From: Triticum aestivum | Lineage: Eukaryota > Streptophyta > Magnoliopsida > Poales > Poaceae | Reading direction: 5' to 3' | Length of the DNA stretch: 64,000 nucleotides | Assembly: GCF_018294505.1 (NCBI RefSeq) | Contig: NC_057801.1 | Location: forward strand, 435,962,201 to 436,026,200 | Shown: positions 23,706-34,581 of the stretch, one piece after another | Position numbering within the stretch: the first letter of the stretch is position 1 | Layout of the letters: each line of letters opens with the position of its first letter | Translations under genes and position numbers: made by a program | The notes under the pieces: generated by a model | What the model saw: the letters and a program-made list of their open reading frames with translations, nothing else | What the model was told of the DNA's origin: nothing | Databases searched by the model: none

Positions 23706-25102
23706 ATACACGGACCGATTACCACAGATACATACCATCTTAATATTTCTACTGTCGATTTCTTGTATGAAACGGGGTTTTGCAGGACTATCATCCCTTT
23801 TGAGTATTAAATACATGCCATATTTTTCCTTGCTTCCGGGCATATCATGTTTCAAAATCATCCTTAACAAAGAATCAAACTTGTATCTGAGTCATACCTT
23901 TGACTGATAATATTCTGTCAATCTTGCACACAATTTATCTTCTTGTTGATTTGATCATTTCTGCTATGAAGAGTGCACACTAAGGCAAACTTGATTATCC
24001 GTATCGCGATCAGATACCCAAAATCTCAATACAGCCTGCTGAGAATTCCATATTGTTGTGAGGAGTGCACGTTAATGCAAACTTTATCCTGATAGACCAT
24101 CCAGGATATCTTTTGCATTCAGACAAGATATTCCCAATTTTACTGCAGTTGGCTGATAACTCCATTCTATTTAGCCAAGTTTCCAAATATATGCATTCAT
24201 TGCTGAATCTTTGGGTCCGGTGTTGGTTGACGAGCAACTTTAATAAGGGGAAATATGTAACACCAAAGGCCCAAAGAAAGAAACGACGAAAACAAAAGCA
24301 CACAAGCATACTACTACTAATAATAATAATATCAAGCAATCATCACATATTAATGCTACTCACACAATAATATGCATGCATTCCTAAGCACACAAATCTC
24401 GTGGAAACTCCAGCATACGGTCTAATATGCTGTGATGGTGTGCACGAAAGTGAAATCCAGGTGTGGAAGGAGTTGGTGTAACCAAGGCTACACTAAGCGC
24501 TGGCTGAACATCGGCTGGATCAGGATGGATATAGAGGCGAGGATGGACTTGGTGATCAGGTACCAAGACATAGCGGTCACGACTACCTCATCATAAAGAG
24601 TACGAAAGGGAATTGTACATGTCCAAAGAATGGAATGATAGGGCAAAATAGCAGAGGAAAAGCAAGGCTTGCTGGCATTGCCCTCTTATGATAACAAAGA
24701 TCAGTAAGGGTTGCCAAAGGGACGAGATAGAGGGCACGATTCGGGATAGAGACAAGTCTATCACCGAAATAAATATGGGTGGATGGCGGAAAGATATCAA
24801 CGTGATACCTGAACAGAATTCCTGCAAATGGTGTCTGGAACACTCGGTACCAGGGCATCACTCTGCTGGGACAGAGATGATGACGAACACCAAAGAGCAG
24901 GCATGCAAAGGAAGAGGATGCAGGTAGTGGATCGAAACCGATACCACCTACACTCAAAAGATTAACCATTAGCGACTAAATAATAATCTATATGCATGCT
25001 ATGTGACAAACAAATGCAGCAATCAAGTGCAACAAACCAACTGGGCTTAACACTACCACAATCTAATGTTCGCGCGGGCTAGGGCGTCCTACAACAAGAC
25101 CT

Positions 25103-25114
25103 GCTCTGATACCA
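25103..25114 (-). other. Primer-binding site (initiator Met tRNA type)
   Basis: The minus strand reads TGGTATCAGAGC, the standard complement of the 3' end of plant initiator Met tRNA. It lies 4 bp inside the LTR edge at 25119 and shows the element runs leftward. Confidence 0.75.
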
Positions 25115-25118
25115 AGCC

Positions 25119-27812
25119 TATGGCACCTCGGCTCAGAGAAACCGCAACACCCTGTATTCCAGCCCAGAGATCGAGATGAAGTCTTCTAGAATATGACACT
25201 GCTTATCATAGAACAAATCAGTTCTTTATTACAATCTATTTGGTACAAGGGTTACATCAGCACGGCGACACTATGCCTGCCACAGTTTCTCTATGCAAGT
25301 AGCAGAACATCCTAAAGCAGCGGAATAACTTCTATCAGAAAAACAATGACAACGGTGGTGAACTCCACTCCGCAGGGAATCTGGCTGGAACGCATACCCT
25401 AGCTCGCAAACAAGGAATCCACAGCAAGCAAGCAATCAATCCAGCATGACCTACAAACTAGCATAACATGCCAGGATAGTACATTGAATGTCCTTGCAAG
25501 TTCACAATAACCAGAAGCATTCGAGATAAACAACAGCATGGCAATTACAGGATTAGCAAGAATTATCATGAGATCATCATAAGAACATGGCATGAATAAC
25601 ATGAACATGGTACAACTAGAATGATATGAGCATGGCATAAACATATGCATCTGACGATACTAGCATGCAACATGATGACACTATCATGCACCACTTATTC
25701 TGCTCGAGTTACCTCGTAACCATCACATGCACAAACTTACCATCTCGGACATCACACGATCATATCAGGATCAAATCTAGCTTGGTATAAGCAATACCGC
25801 AATAATCATTTCATGACGACCAGGAGCTTGACCTTTACCCTTGACTCTCGCACAACATCAGAATATCCAACAACTCGGTATCCTTGATACCACTGTGATC
25901 ATTCACAGATCACAAATGGAACCATACTTGGTTCAACGGGTTACCTCGTGACCAAACGGTGATCATTCACGGATCACAAAACCAACTTATCTCATCATCG
26001 AACTGGGGTTGTTATTAAGCACATCATTATTAATACTGTTGACCCATAGTATGACCAAATACGAACTGGGCCCTTATCCGCAGGCGCGGCTATTGATAGA
26101 TTTAACACACACACACACACACACTCTACAGAGGTAGCACACTTTACCCACACCACAGAACCCATGGCCTCACACTACCATTCGGGTGGGCCAACGGTGT
26201 TCTGATACAACCGATTTACTGCCATGACACTCTCCCGTCCACTCCGACCAACTCCCCTTTGGGCTAAGTCATGGGTGGCCTCATCCTACCAAAGGCAAAA
26301 CGGCCATCGTCGTGGCAAATAATCGGTCCCAAACGGGGACAAGGTACCATAACAACAACAGGATCACAAGGCTTATGTCCGTCTACCTGATCAGGGTAGC
26401 GTGCGCCAATAACCTTCCCTAGTTGGAGGCACCGGCGAGAAGCATGACAATAAACCCAGTTAGGACCGTCCCATACTGGCAAATTTGGTTGCACTTGTCT
26501 GCTCGATATGGTGGCACCATGAGTCAGCCAATAGTTGTTCAAGTTCAATTAAGTCTGGTTAAACTTGAATGCAATAAGCTGAGTCATATGAAAATAACAT
26601 GATGAAAATACAATACATGAACATGATACCAACATAAGCATGGCTGTGCAACATCACTTGTTAACAACAATATATCAGAGATCTGACTGAGCATGGCATA
26701 CTTACTAGCATGAACATAACAAGTATACACGTCTCAGAAACATAGCACGACCACTAGCATCAACAATAAATATGATACAAGAACATATCAACAATGCTAC
26801 CATGCAAGCATTTAACCCATTGGAGGCAACAGAACATGCATAGCAACGGCACTCGGGACAGACGATAGTCATGCACTTAATACCATCACCAACATCAACA
26901 TGTACTACTAGCAAGCATAAGAATATGAAAGGAATACTAGCAACTAGTACAAGATAACCAGGTGCATAACAACATAGCAAGAAAGTAAACACAGGCCCAT
27001 AACAACATAGCAAGAAAGTAAACACAGGCCCATAAACATAGCAAGAAACAACGATAACCATATTTTAAACATGCAAACATTTATTAATTATTCAAGTTGA
27101 ATACCATGGCTGCTGCATGACTATCATGCAAGTGGGTATTGTGGCTTGCCTGGGGATGAAGAATCCACCGAGAATAAGTGCGGTGAAGCCTCGGAACGAA
27201 ACACCGAACGGTTCTTTCTCGAAGGGGCCTGATTAGAGTCAAGGGAAAACTGGTCATTTTCATTGTGGGACCACATAGTGAAATAGAACCAACAGAAAGA
27301 GCTCGACGATACGAAGATGTGAGCGTTGGTTTCATCTTGATCGGATTTACAGTTGAGAAGTTACGAAGGTTGGAAGATCATGGACTATTCTGCAAAAATA
27401 TCACCACAAAATAGGTCCCTGAGTGGATAAGGCGGAAACGGATTTCAGAAAATACGCTTTCCAGAGAGGAAACCTCATTTGTGCTTGAAGAACAACGGAA
27501 ATACGCTTCTGAGGGGGGAAGACATATTCTGGGAAATACGCTTTTAAAGAACAGAAAGCGTACTCACCCAAAAGTGCTTCCACTTATGTGCTTGGGCCCG
27601 CTCATAGTCAACGCCTGAGAGGCTGACCAGTGGGGTCCACGCGGCAGGGGGGGTCCAGGTGAGCGTTGTCTTCTTCCTGCCCATGCCCCGATCGGGACAA
27701 AGCAGGGGAAGCAGGGGAGGGGCGCCGGCGAGAGGCCCGGTCGGCTCAGGCCGTCCCTGGTCGGGGCAAGGCCACCAGCGGGCGCGGCTCGGTGTACCGC
27801 CTCCATCCTTGG
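25119..27812 (-). repeat. 5' LTR of the LARD-like element, truncated
   Basis: Colinear with 17218-19865, with many point differences and small indels, so the insertion is not recent. It has a CA microsatellite at about 26107-26124 and a private 33-bp tandem duplication (26968-27033). Similarity to the other LTR stops just after CCTCCATCC near 27,812. Confidence 0.65.
26968..27033. repeat. 33-bp tandem duplication
   Basis: AACAACATAGCAAG... to ...GGCCCAT occurs twice head to tail (26968-27000, 27001-27033) and only once in the partner LTR near 19,060. The duplication therefore arose after insertion. Confidence 0.85.
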
Positions 27813-28284
27813 GGAGAAGGCTCTCGGTGCTAGAGCGGCTAGCGAGGGAATAGTGGTAGTGGGGGAGGTGAGCAAGGCGAGGGTACACGGGGGCATAGTG
27901 AGATCATGAAGAGTGACCTCGAGAGCTCCGGCAAGATGGAGATGGAGTGGTCCTAGGGGAGAGGGAGAGGAGGTGAGGCATGCTATACAGCGGCGGTGAC
28001 AATGACTACACACTACACAAGGTGAGGCTGACTTTGGTAGCCTGAACACGCTGCCTGGACTAGTGTCACCTCGGGCGAGGGTCTTGTCACTTAACTATGA
28101 GGACCAGATGAATAATATTTTGACCAACAAGTGTACTACTCCAGTTGTACTACTACTAGTAGTAACATACGGAGTAGTACTGAATAGCGGAAATAGGTTG
28201 TGCTAGCATGCCTCTGGGTTCATTTCATCCTCCCGAGAGAATCCATATTGCGAGCAGAACCAAATTCTCGTGCATGCAGAACCA
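27813..28284. other. Rearranged junction region
   Basis: It matches neither the LARD LTR nor the Copia LTR as far as I can see. It contains an inverted repeat TACTACTCC...GGAGTAGTA (about 28,135-28,176) and a direct repeat GCAGAACCAAATTCTCG (28255 and 28276). It lies where about 1.9 kb of LARD LTR and 1.25 kb of Copia LTR should be, so it marks a deletion or filler repair. Confidence 0.4.
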
Positions 28285-28781
28285 AATTCTCGGAGTGACA
28301 AATCCTAATCTCGATCTATGCCAACCCAACAAACACCTTCGGAGATACCTTTAGAGCATCTTCATAATCACCTAGTTACGTTGTGACGTTTGATAGCACA
28401 CAAGGTATTCCTCCAGTATCCGGGAGTTGCATAATCTCATAGTCGAAGGAATATGTATTTGACATGAAGAAAGCAATAGCAATAAAAATGAATGATCAAT
28501 ATGCTATGCTAACGGATGGGTCTTGTCCATCACATCATTCTGCTAATGATGTGATCCCGTTCATCAAACGACAACACATATCTATGGTTAGGAAACTTAA
28601 CCATCTTCGATTAACGAACTAGTCTAGTAGTCTTACTAGGGACACGGTGTTTTGTCTATGTATCCACACATGTATCAAGTTTCCGGTTAATACAATTCTA
28701 GCATGAATAATAAACATTTATCATGAAATAAGGAAATATAAATAACAACTTTATTATTGCCTCTAGGGCATATTTCCTTCA
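28285..28781 (-). repeat. 3' LTR of the Copia element, truncated to about 0.5 kb
   Basis: Colinear with 35826-36324 of the 5' LTR, ending CATATTTCCTTCA on the plus strand. The counterpart of 34582-35825 is missing. Many substitutions between the two copies suggest an old insertion. Confidence 0.75.
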
Positions 28782-28810
28782 GTCTCCCACTTGCACTAGA
28801 GTCAATAATC

Positions 28811-28963
28811 TAGTTCACATTGCCATGTGATTTAACACCAATAGTTCACATCTTTATGTGATTAACACCCATAGTTCACATCGCCATGTGACCAACACCC
28901 AAAGGGTTTACAAGAGTTAATAATCTAGTTCACATCGCTATGTGATTAACACCCAAAGGGTAC
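28811..28963. repeat. Repeated small palindromes upstream of the PPT
   Basis: Four copies of a near-palindrome of the type TTCACATCGCCATGTGA, each followed by TTAACACC-like sequence, are spaced 30-55 bp apart in the 3' untranslated part of the Copia element. Confidence 0.75.
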
Positions 28964-28975
28964 TAAGGTGTGATC

Positions 28976-29206
28976 CTATTTTGCTTGTGAGAGAAGTTTA
29001 GTCAACGGGTCTGTCACATTCAGATATGTATGTATTTTGCAAATTTCTATGTCTAGAATGCTCTGCATGGATATACTCTTGCTAATTGCTCCCACTTTCA
29101 ATACGTATCCAGATTGAGACTCAGGGTCAGCTGGATCGGTGTAAAAGCATGCATCAACGTAACCCTTTATGACAAACTCTTTGTTACCTCCATAACCGTG
29201 AAACAA
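28976..29206 (-). pseudogene. Copia RNase H remnant
   Basis: The start matches the Copia RNase H pattern (GYVDACFYTDPADPESQSGYV) and the end matches the usual C-terminus (HTYLNVTDPLTKLL). The middle, with the second catalytic acidic residues, is missing and replaced by a short join, so the enzyme is inactive. An internal deletion of roughly 150-200 bp is inferred from family length. Confidence 0.65.
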
Positions 29207-30236
29207 TTCCTTAGTCCTCTTTAGGTACCTAAGGATAATTTTGACCGTTGTCTAGTGATCTACTCCTAGATCACTATTGTACCCCCTTGCCAAACTCATG
29301 GCAAGGTACACAATAGGTCTGGCACATAGCATGTCATACTTTATAGAACCTATGGACGAGGCATAGGGAATGACTTCCATTCTCGCTCTATCTTCTGCTG
29401 TGGTCGGGTTTTGAGTCTTACTCAACTTCACACCTTACAATACAGGCTAGAATTCCTTCTTTGACTGATCCATTTTGAACTCCTTCGAAATCTTGTCAAG
29501 GTGTGTGCTTTGTGAAAGTCCTATTAAGCGTCTCAATCTATCTCCATAGACCTTGATGCCCAATACATAAGTAGCTTTACCGAGGTCTTTTATTGAAACA
29601 TTCTTATTCAAGTATCCTTTTAAGCTATCCAGAAATTATATATCATTTCCAATCAGCAATATTTCATCCACATGTAATATTAGAAATGCTACAGAGCTCC
29701 CACTCACTTTCTTGTAAATACAAGCTTCACCGTAAGTCTGTATAAAACCATATGCTTTGATCACCTCATCAAAGCGTATATTCCAACTCCGAGATGCTTG
29801 CACCAGTCCATAGATGGATCGCTGGAGCTTGCACACTTTGTTAGCACCTTTAGGATCGACAAAACCTTCTAGTGGAATCATATACAACTCATCTTTAAGA
29901 AATCCATTAAGGAATGCAATTTTGACGTCCATTTGCCAAATTTCATAAAATGCTGCAATTGCTAACATGATTCGGACAGACTTAAGCATCACTATGAGTC
30001 AGAAAGTCTCATCATAGTCAACTCCTTGAACTTGTAAAAAACCCTTTTTGGCGACAAGTTTGAGCTGTGTAGATAGTAACACTACCATCAGTGTATGTAC
30101 TCTTAAAGATCCATTTATTCTCAATGGCTTGCCGATCATTGGTCAAGTCCACCAAAGTCCACACTTTGTTCTCATACATGGATCCTATCTCAGATTTCAT
30201 GGCCTCAAGCCATCTATTGAAATCTGGGCTCATCAT
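29207..30236 (-). pseudogene. Copia reverse transcriptase, broken
   Basis: RT motifs appear in order in several frames: the N-terminal WLEAMKSEIGSM and NKWIFKSTYTDG region, then AFYEIWQMDVKIAFLNG with the first catalytic Asp, GFVDPKGANKVCKLQRSIYGL, and LHVDEILLIGND. The last corresponds to the YVDD box with Tyr to His and the second Asp to Glu, so the active site is lost. Frameshifts and stops separate 30236-30018, 29992-29636 and the C-terminal part. Confidence 0.7.
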
Positions 30237-30392
30237 TGTTTCTCATAGTTCGTAGGTTCGTCATGGTCTAGTAACATGACTTCCAGAACAGAATTACCAT
30301 ACCACTCTGGTGTGGAACATGCTTTGTTCGACCTACGATGTCCAGTAGTAACTTGATCTAAAGTTTCATAATCATCATCATTAGCTTCCTCT

Positions 30393-31459
30393 CTAGTTGT
30401 TGTAGACACTACGGGAAACAAATTTCTCTGATGTGCTACTGTCCAATTCGAGAGAAGGTACAATTACCTCATCAAGTTCTACTTTCCTCCCACTCACTTC
30501 TTTCAAGAGAAACTCCTGCTCTAGAAAGGATACATTCTTAGCAACAAAGATCTTGCCTTCGGATCTGTAGTAGAAGGAGTACCCAACAGTTTCTTTTGGG
30601 TATCCTATGAAGACGCACTTCTCTGATTTGGGTTTGAGCTTATCAGGCTGAAGCTTTTTCACATAAGCATCAGAACCCCAAACTTTAAGAAACGACAGCT
30701 TAGGTTTCTTGCCAAACAATAGTTCATATGGTGTCGTCTCAACGGATTTAGACGGTGCCCTATTTAACGTGAATGCAGCTGTCTCTAATGCATAATCCCA
30801 AATGATAGTGGTAAATAGGTAAGAGACATCATAGATCGCACCGTATCTAATAAAGTATGATTACAACGTTCAGACACACCATTACACTGTGGTGTTCCAG
30901 GTGGCGTGAGTTGTGAAACTATTCCACATTGTTTTAAATGATGGCCAAACTCGTAACTCAAATATTCGCCTACGCGATCAGATCGTAGAAACTTTATTTT
31001 CTTGTTGGGATGATTTTCCACTTCACTCTGAAATTCTTTGAACTTTTCAAATGTTTTAGACTTGTGTTTCATTAAGTAGATATACCCATATCTGCTCAAA
31101 TCATCCGTGAAGGTCAGAAAATAATGATACCTGCCACGAGCCTCAACACTCATCGAACCGCATACATCGGTATGTATTATTTCCAATAAGTCAGTGGCTC
31201 GCTCCATTGTTTCGGAGAAGAGAGTCTTAGTCATCTCGCCCATGAGGCATGGTTTGCAAACATCAAATGATTCATAATCAAGTGATTCCAAAAGTCCATC
31301 CGCAAGGAGTTTCTTCATGCGCTTTACACCAATATGACCTAAACAGCAGTGCCACAAATAAGTTGCACTATCATTATCAACTTTGCTTCTTTTGGCATCA
31401 ATATTATCAATATGGGTATCACCAAGATCGAGATTCAACAGAAATAGACCACTCTTCAA
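30393..31459 (-). pseudogene. Copia integrase, nearly complete but broken
   Basis: Pre-integrase zinc finger: LWHCCLGHIG with the H-H pair, then the CKPCLMGEMTK C-C pair. Core: HTDVCG (first Asp), FTDDLSRYGYIYLM, LRSDRVGEY (second Asp; family norm RGGEY) and NGVSERCNHTLLD (Glu). The core frame ends at a stop near 30,785. The C-terminal part resumes at 30719 (KLSFLKVWGSDAYVKKLQ, KCVFIGYPKETVGY). One frame break separates the two parts. Confidence 0.75.
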
Positions 31460-31471
31460 GGGTGCATGACC

Positions 31472-31912
31472 TTAAAAGATATTACTCATATAAATAGAAC
31501 AACCATTATTCTCTGATTTAAATGAATAACCGTCTCGCACTAAACAAGATCCGCATATAATGTTCATGCTCAACGCTGGCAACAAATAACAATTACTTAG
31601 GTCTAAAACTAATCCTAAAGGTAGATGTAGAGGTAGCGTGCTGACAGCGATCACATCGACCTTGGAACCATTCCCGACGCGCATCGTCACCTCGTCCATA
31701 GCCAATCTTCGTTTAATCCATAGTCCTTGTTTCGAGTTACAAATATGAGCAACCGAACCAGTATCAAATACCCAGGCACTACTACGAGAATTAGTAAGGT
31801 ACACATCAATAACATGTATATCAAATATACCTTTGTTCACTTTGCCATCCTTCTTATCCGCCAAATATTTGGGGCAGTTCCGCTTCCAGTGACCAGTCCC
31901 TTTGCAGTAGAA
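31472..31912 (-). pseudogene. Copia Gag zinc knuckle end and aspartic protease
   Basis: The CCHC knuckle reads FYCKGTGHWKRNC, but the codon for its first cysteine is now TGA (31913-31915), so one change both stops translation and destroys the zinc site. The protease follows in the same frame, with catalytic WVFDTGSVAHICNS and the hydrophobic LPLGLVLDLSNCYLLPAL flap and C-terminal region. It ends at a stop before the integrase zinc finger. Confidence 0.7.
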
Positions 31913-32668
31913 TCACTCAGTTTCATCCTTGGGTCTAGATTTGGGTTTCTTCTCGGGAGTGACAACTTGCTTGTCATTCTTCTTGAATTTCCCCTTCTTA
32001 CCCTTGACTTTCTTCTTGAAACTAGTGGTCTTGTTAACCATCAACACTTGATGCTCCTTCTTGATTTCTACCTCCGCAACCTTTAGAATTGCGAAGAGCT
32101 CGGGAATAGTCTTTTCCATCCCATGCATATTGTAGTTCATCACGAAGCCTTTGTAGCTTGGTGGTAGTTATTGAAGAACTCTGTCAATGACACAATCATC
32201 TGGAAGATTAACTCCCAGCTGAGTCAAGTGATTATGGTACCCAGACATTTTGAGTATGTGCTCACTAACAGAATTGTTCTCCTCCATCTTGCAGCTATAG
32301 AACTTGTTGGAGACTTCATATCTCTCAACTCTGGCATTTTCTTGAAATATTAACTTCAACTCCTAGAACATCTCATATGGTTCATGACGTTCAAAACGTC
32401 TTTGAAGTCCCGGTTCTAAGCCGTAAAGCATGGCACACTGAACTATCGAGTAGTCATCACCTTTGCTCTGCCAGACGTTCTTAACGTCATCAGTAGCATC
32501 TGCAGCAGGCCTAGCACCTAGCGGTGCTTCCATGAAGCAATTCTTCTATGCAGCAATGAGGATAATCCTCAAGTTACGGACCCAGTCCATGTAGTTGCTG
32601 CCATCATCTTTCAACTTAGCTTTCTCTAGGAATGCATTAAAATTCAAGGGAACGGTAGCATGGGCCAT
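31913..32668 (-). pseudogene. Copia Gag, with three early stops
   Basis: The ATG at 32668 (ATGGCCCATGCTACCG) starts a frame in phase with the protease. It shows the UBN2/Gag pattern: FNAFLEKAKLKDDGSNYMDW, CAMLYGLEP, NKFYSCKMEENNSVSEHILKM and LGVNLPDDCVIDRVL. In-frame stops lie at 32546-32548 (TAG), 32363-32365 (TAG) and 32168-32170 (TAA), besides the TGA at 31913. Frame is otherwise kept along the whole Gag, so decay is by point mutation. Confidence 0.7.
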
Positions 32669-33768
32669 TGATCTACAACAACATAGACATGCAAAATACT
32701 ATCAGGTACTAAGTTCATGATAAATTAAAGTTCAATTAATCATATTACTTAAGAACTCCCACTTAGATAGACATCCCTCTAATCATCTAAGTGATCACGT
32801 GATCCAAATCAACTAAACCATGTCCGATCATCACGTGAGATGGAGTAGTTTTCAATGGTGAACATCACTATGTTGATCATATCTACTATATGATTCACGC
32901 TCGACCTTTTGGTCTTAGTATTCCGAGGCCATATCTGCATATGCTAGGCTCCTCAACTTTAACCCGAGTATTCTGCGTGTGCAAAACTGGCTTGCACCCA
33001 TTGTATGTGAATGTAGAGATTATCACACCCGATCATCATGTGGTGTCTTGGCACGATGAACTGTAGCAACGGTGCATACTCAGGGAGAACACTTGTAAAT
33101 TCTAAGTCGTAAAGCATGGCACACTGAACTAATGAGTAGTCATCAACACGCGACTGCCAGGCATTCATAATGTCTGTAGTTGCTAAGGCAGGTGGTACAC
33201 CTAGTGGTGCATCAAGGACATAATTCTTTTGTGCAGCAATGAGGATTCCTCAAGTTACAGACCCCGTCCGTGTAGTTGCTACCATCATCTTTCAACTTAC
33301 CTTTCTCTAGGAACGTATTAAATTCAAGGGAACGGTAGCACGGGCGATTGATCTACAACATAGATATGCAAAAACTATCAGGACCAAGATCATGATAAAT
33401 TAAGTTCAATTAATCATATTACTTAAGAACTCCCACTTATATAGACATCCCTCAAGTCATCTAAATGATACATGATCCAAATAACCTAAACCATGTCCGA
33501 TCATCACATGAGATGGAGTAGTCATCAATCATGAACATCTCTATGTTGATCATATGCACAATATGATTCACGTTCGACCTTTCGGTCTCTAGTGCTCCGA
33601 GGCCATATCTGTATATGCTAGGCTCGTCAAGTTTAACCCGAGTATTCCGCATGTGCAAAACTGGTTTGCACCCGTTGTATTTGAACGTAGAGCTTATCAC
33701 ACCCGATCACCATGTGGTGTCTCAGCACGAAGAACTTTCGCAACAGCGCATACTCGGGGAGAACACTT
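32414..33768. repeat. Tandem duplication of Copia leader plus Gag N-terminus (2 x about 675 bp)
   Basis: Unit 1 (32414 to about 33,091) and unit 2 (33100 to about 33,768) are colinear throughout. Both include the reverse complement of the Gag start, the 5' untranslated leader and a shared GAGAACACTT end. The outer copy has lost the Gag ATG (ATG to ATC near 33,346), while the inner copy keeps it at 32668. Confidence 0.85.
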
Positions 33769-34568
33769 ATACCTTGAAAATTTAGTAAGGGGTCATCTTA
33801 TAATGCTGCCGCCGTACTAAGCAAAATAAGATGCATAAAGATAAACATCACATGCAATCAAAATATGTGACATGATATGTCCATCATCATCTTGTGCTTT
33901 TGATCTCCATCACCAAAGCAACATCATGATCTCCATCGTCACCGGCTTGACACCTTGATATCCATCGTAGTGGCGTGGTTGTCTTGCCAACTATTGCTTC
34001 TACGACTATCGATACCGCTTAGTGATAAAGTAAAGGAATTACATGGCAATTGTATTTCATACAATAAAGCGACAACCATAAGGCTCCTGCTAGTTGTTGA
34101 TAACTTTAACAAAACATGATCATCTCATACAACAATGTATACCACATCATGTCTTGACCATATCACATCACAACATGCCCTACAAAAACAAGTTAGACGT
34201 CCTCTACTTTGTTGTTGCAAGTTTTACGTGGCTGCTTCGGGCTTCTACCAAGAACGGTTCTTACCTACGGCACAAAACCACAATGGTGATTTATCAAGTT
34301 TGTTGTTTTAACCTTCGCAAGGACCGTCCGCAGTCAAATTCAATTAAACTAAAGTTGGAGAAATAGACACCCGCCAGCCACCTTTATGCAAAACTAGTTG
34401 CATGTCTGTCGGTGGAATCAGTCTCATGAACGCGGTCATGTATGGTCCGGGCCGCTTCATCCAAAAATACTGCCGAATCAAAATAAGACATTGGTGGTAA
34501 GCAGTATGACAATCACCGCCCACAACTCTTTGTGTTCTACTCGTGCATATCATCTACGCATAGACCTG

Positions 34569-34580
34569 GCTCGGATACCA
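34569..34580 (-). other. Primer-binding site of the Copia element
   Basis: The minus strand reads TGGTATCCGAGC, one base off the initiator-Met complement TGGTATCAGAGC. It is one base from the LTR edge at 34582. Confidence 0.7.
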
Positions 34581-34581
34581 C

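Larger units (their letters stand above)
21855..25118 (-). other. Non-coding interior of the LARD-like element
   Basis: No open frame longer than about 130 codons and no protein family I recognise. It holds a degenerate tandem repeat (23420-23705), a TA microsatellite near 23271-23284 and, at its right end, the primer-binding site. Confidence 0.55.
17218..27812 (-). mobile_element. LARD-like (Sukkula-type) non-coding LTR retrotransposon
   Basis: Two direct copies of one long sequence (from 17218 and from 25119) flank a 3.26-kb interior with no coding capacity. The minus-strand orientation is shown by a Met-tRNA-type primer-binding site next to the right copy. LTRs over 4 kb with an interior near 3.5 kb match the description of barley large retrotransposon derivatives (Sukkula). 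Such elements depend on proteins from other elements. The left copy is full-length (about 4.6 kb); the right copy loses similarity after about 27,812. Family assignment is from length and layout, not from a search. Confidence 0.55.

Noticed and set aside
25103..25114. tRNA gene fragment
   Set aside because: Only the 12-bp complement of a tRNA 3' end next to an LTR; it is a primer-binding site.
27544..28049. Two overlapping minus frames of 114 and 161 codons
   Set aside because: They lie in the GC-rich part of a non-coding LTR and its junction, with no conserved motif and a poor match in the partner LTR.
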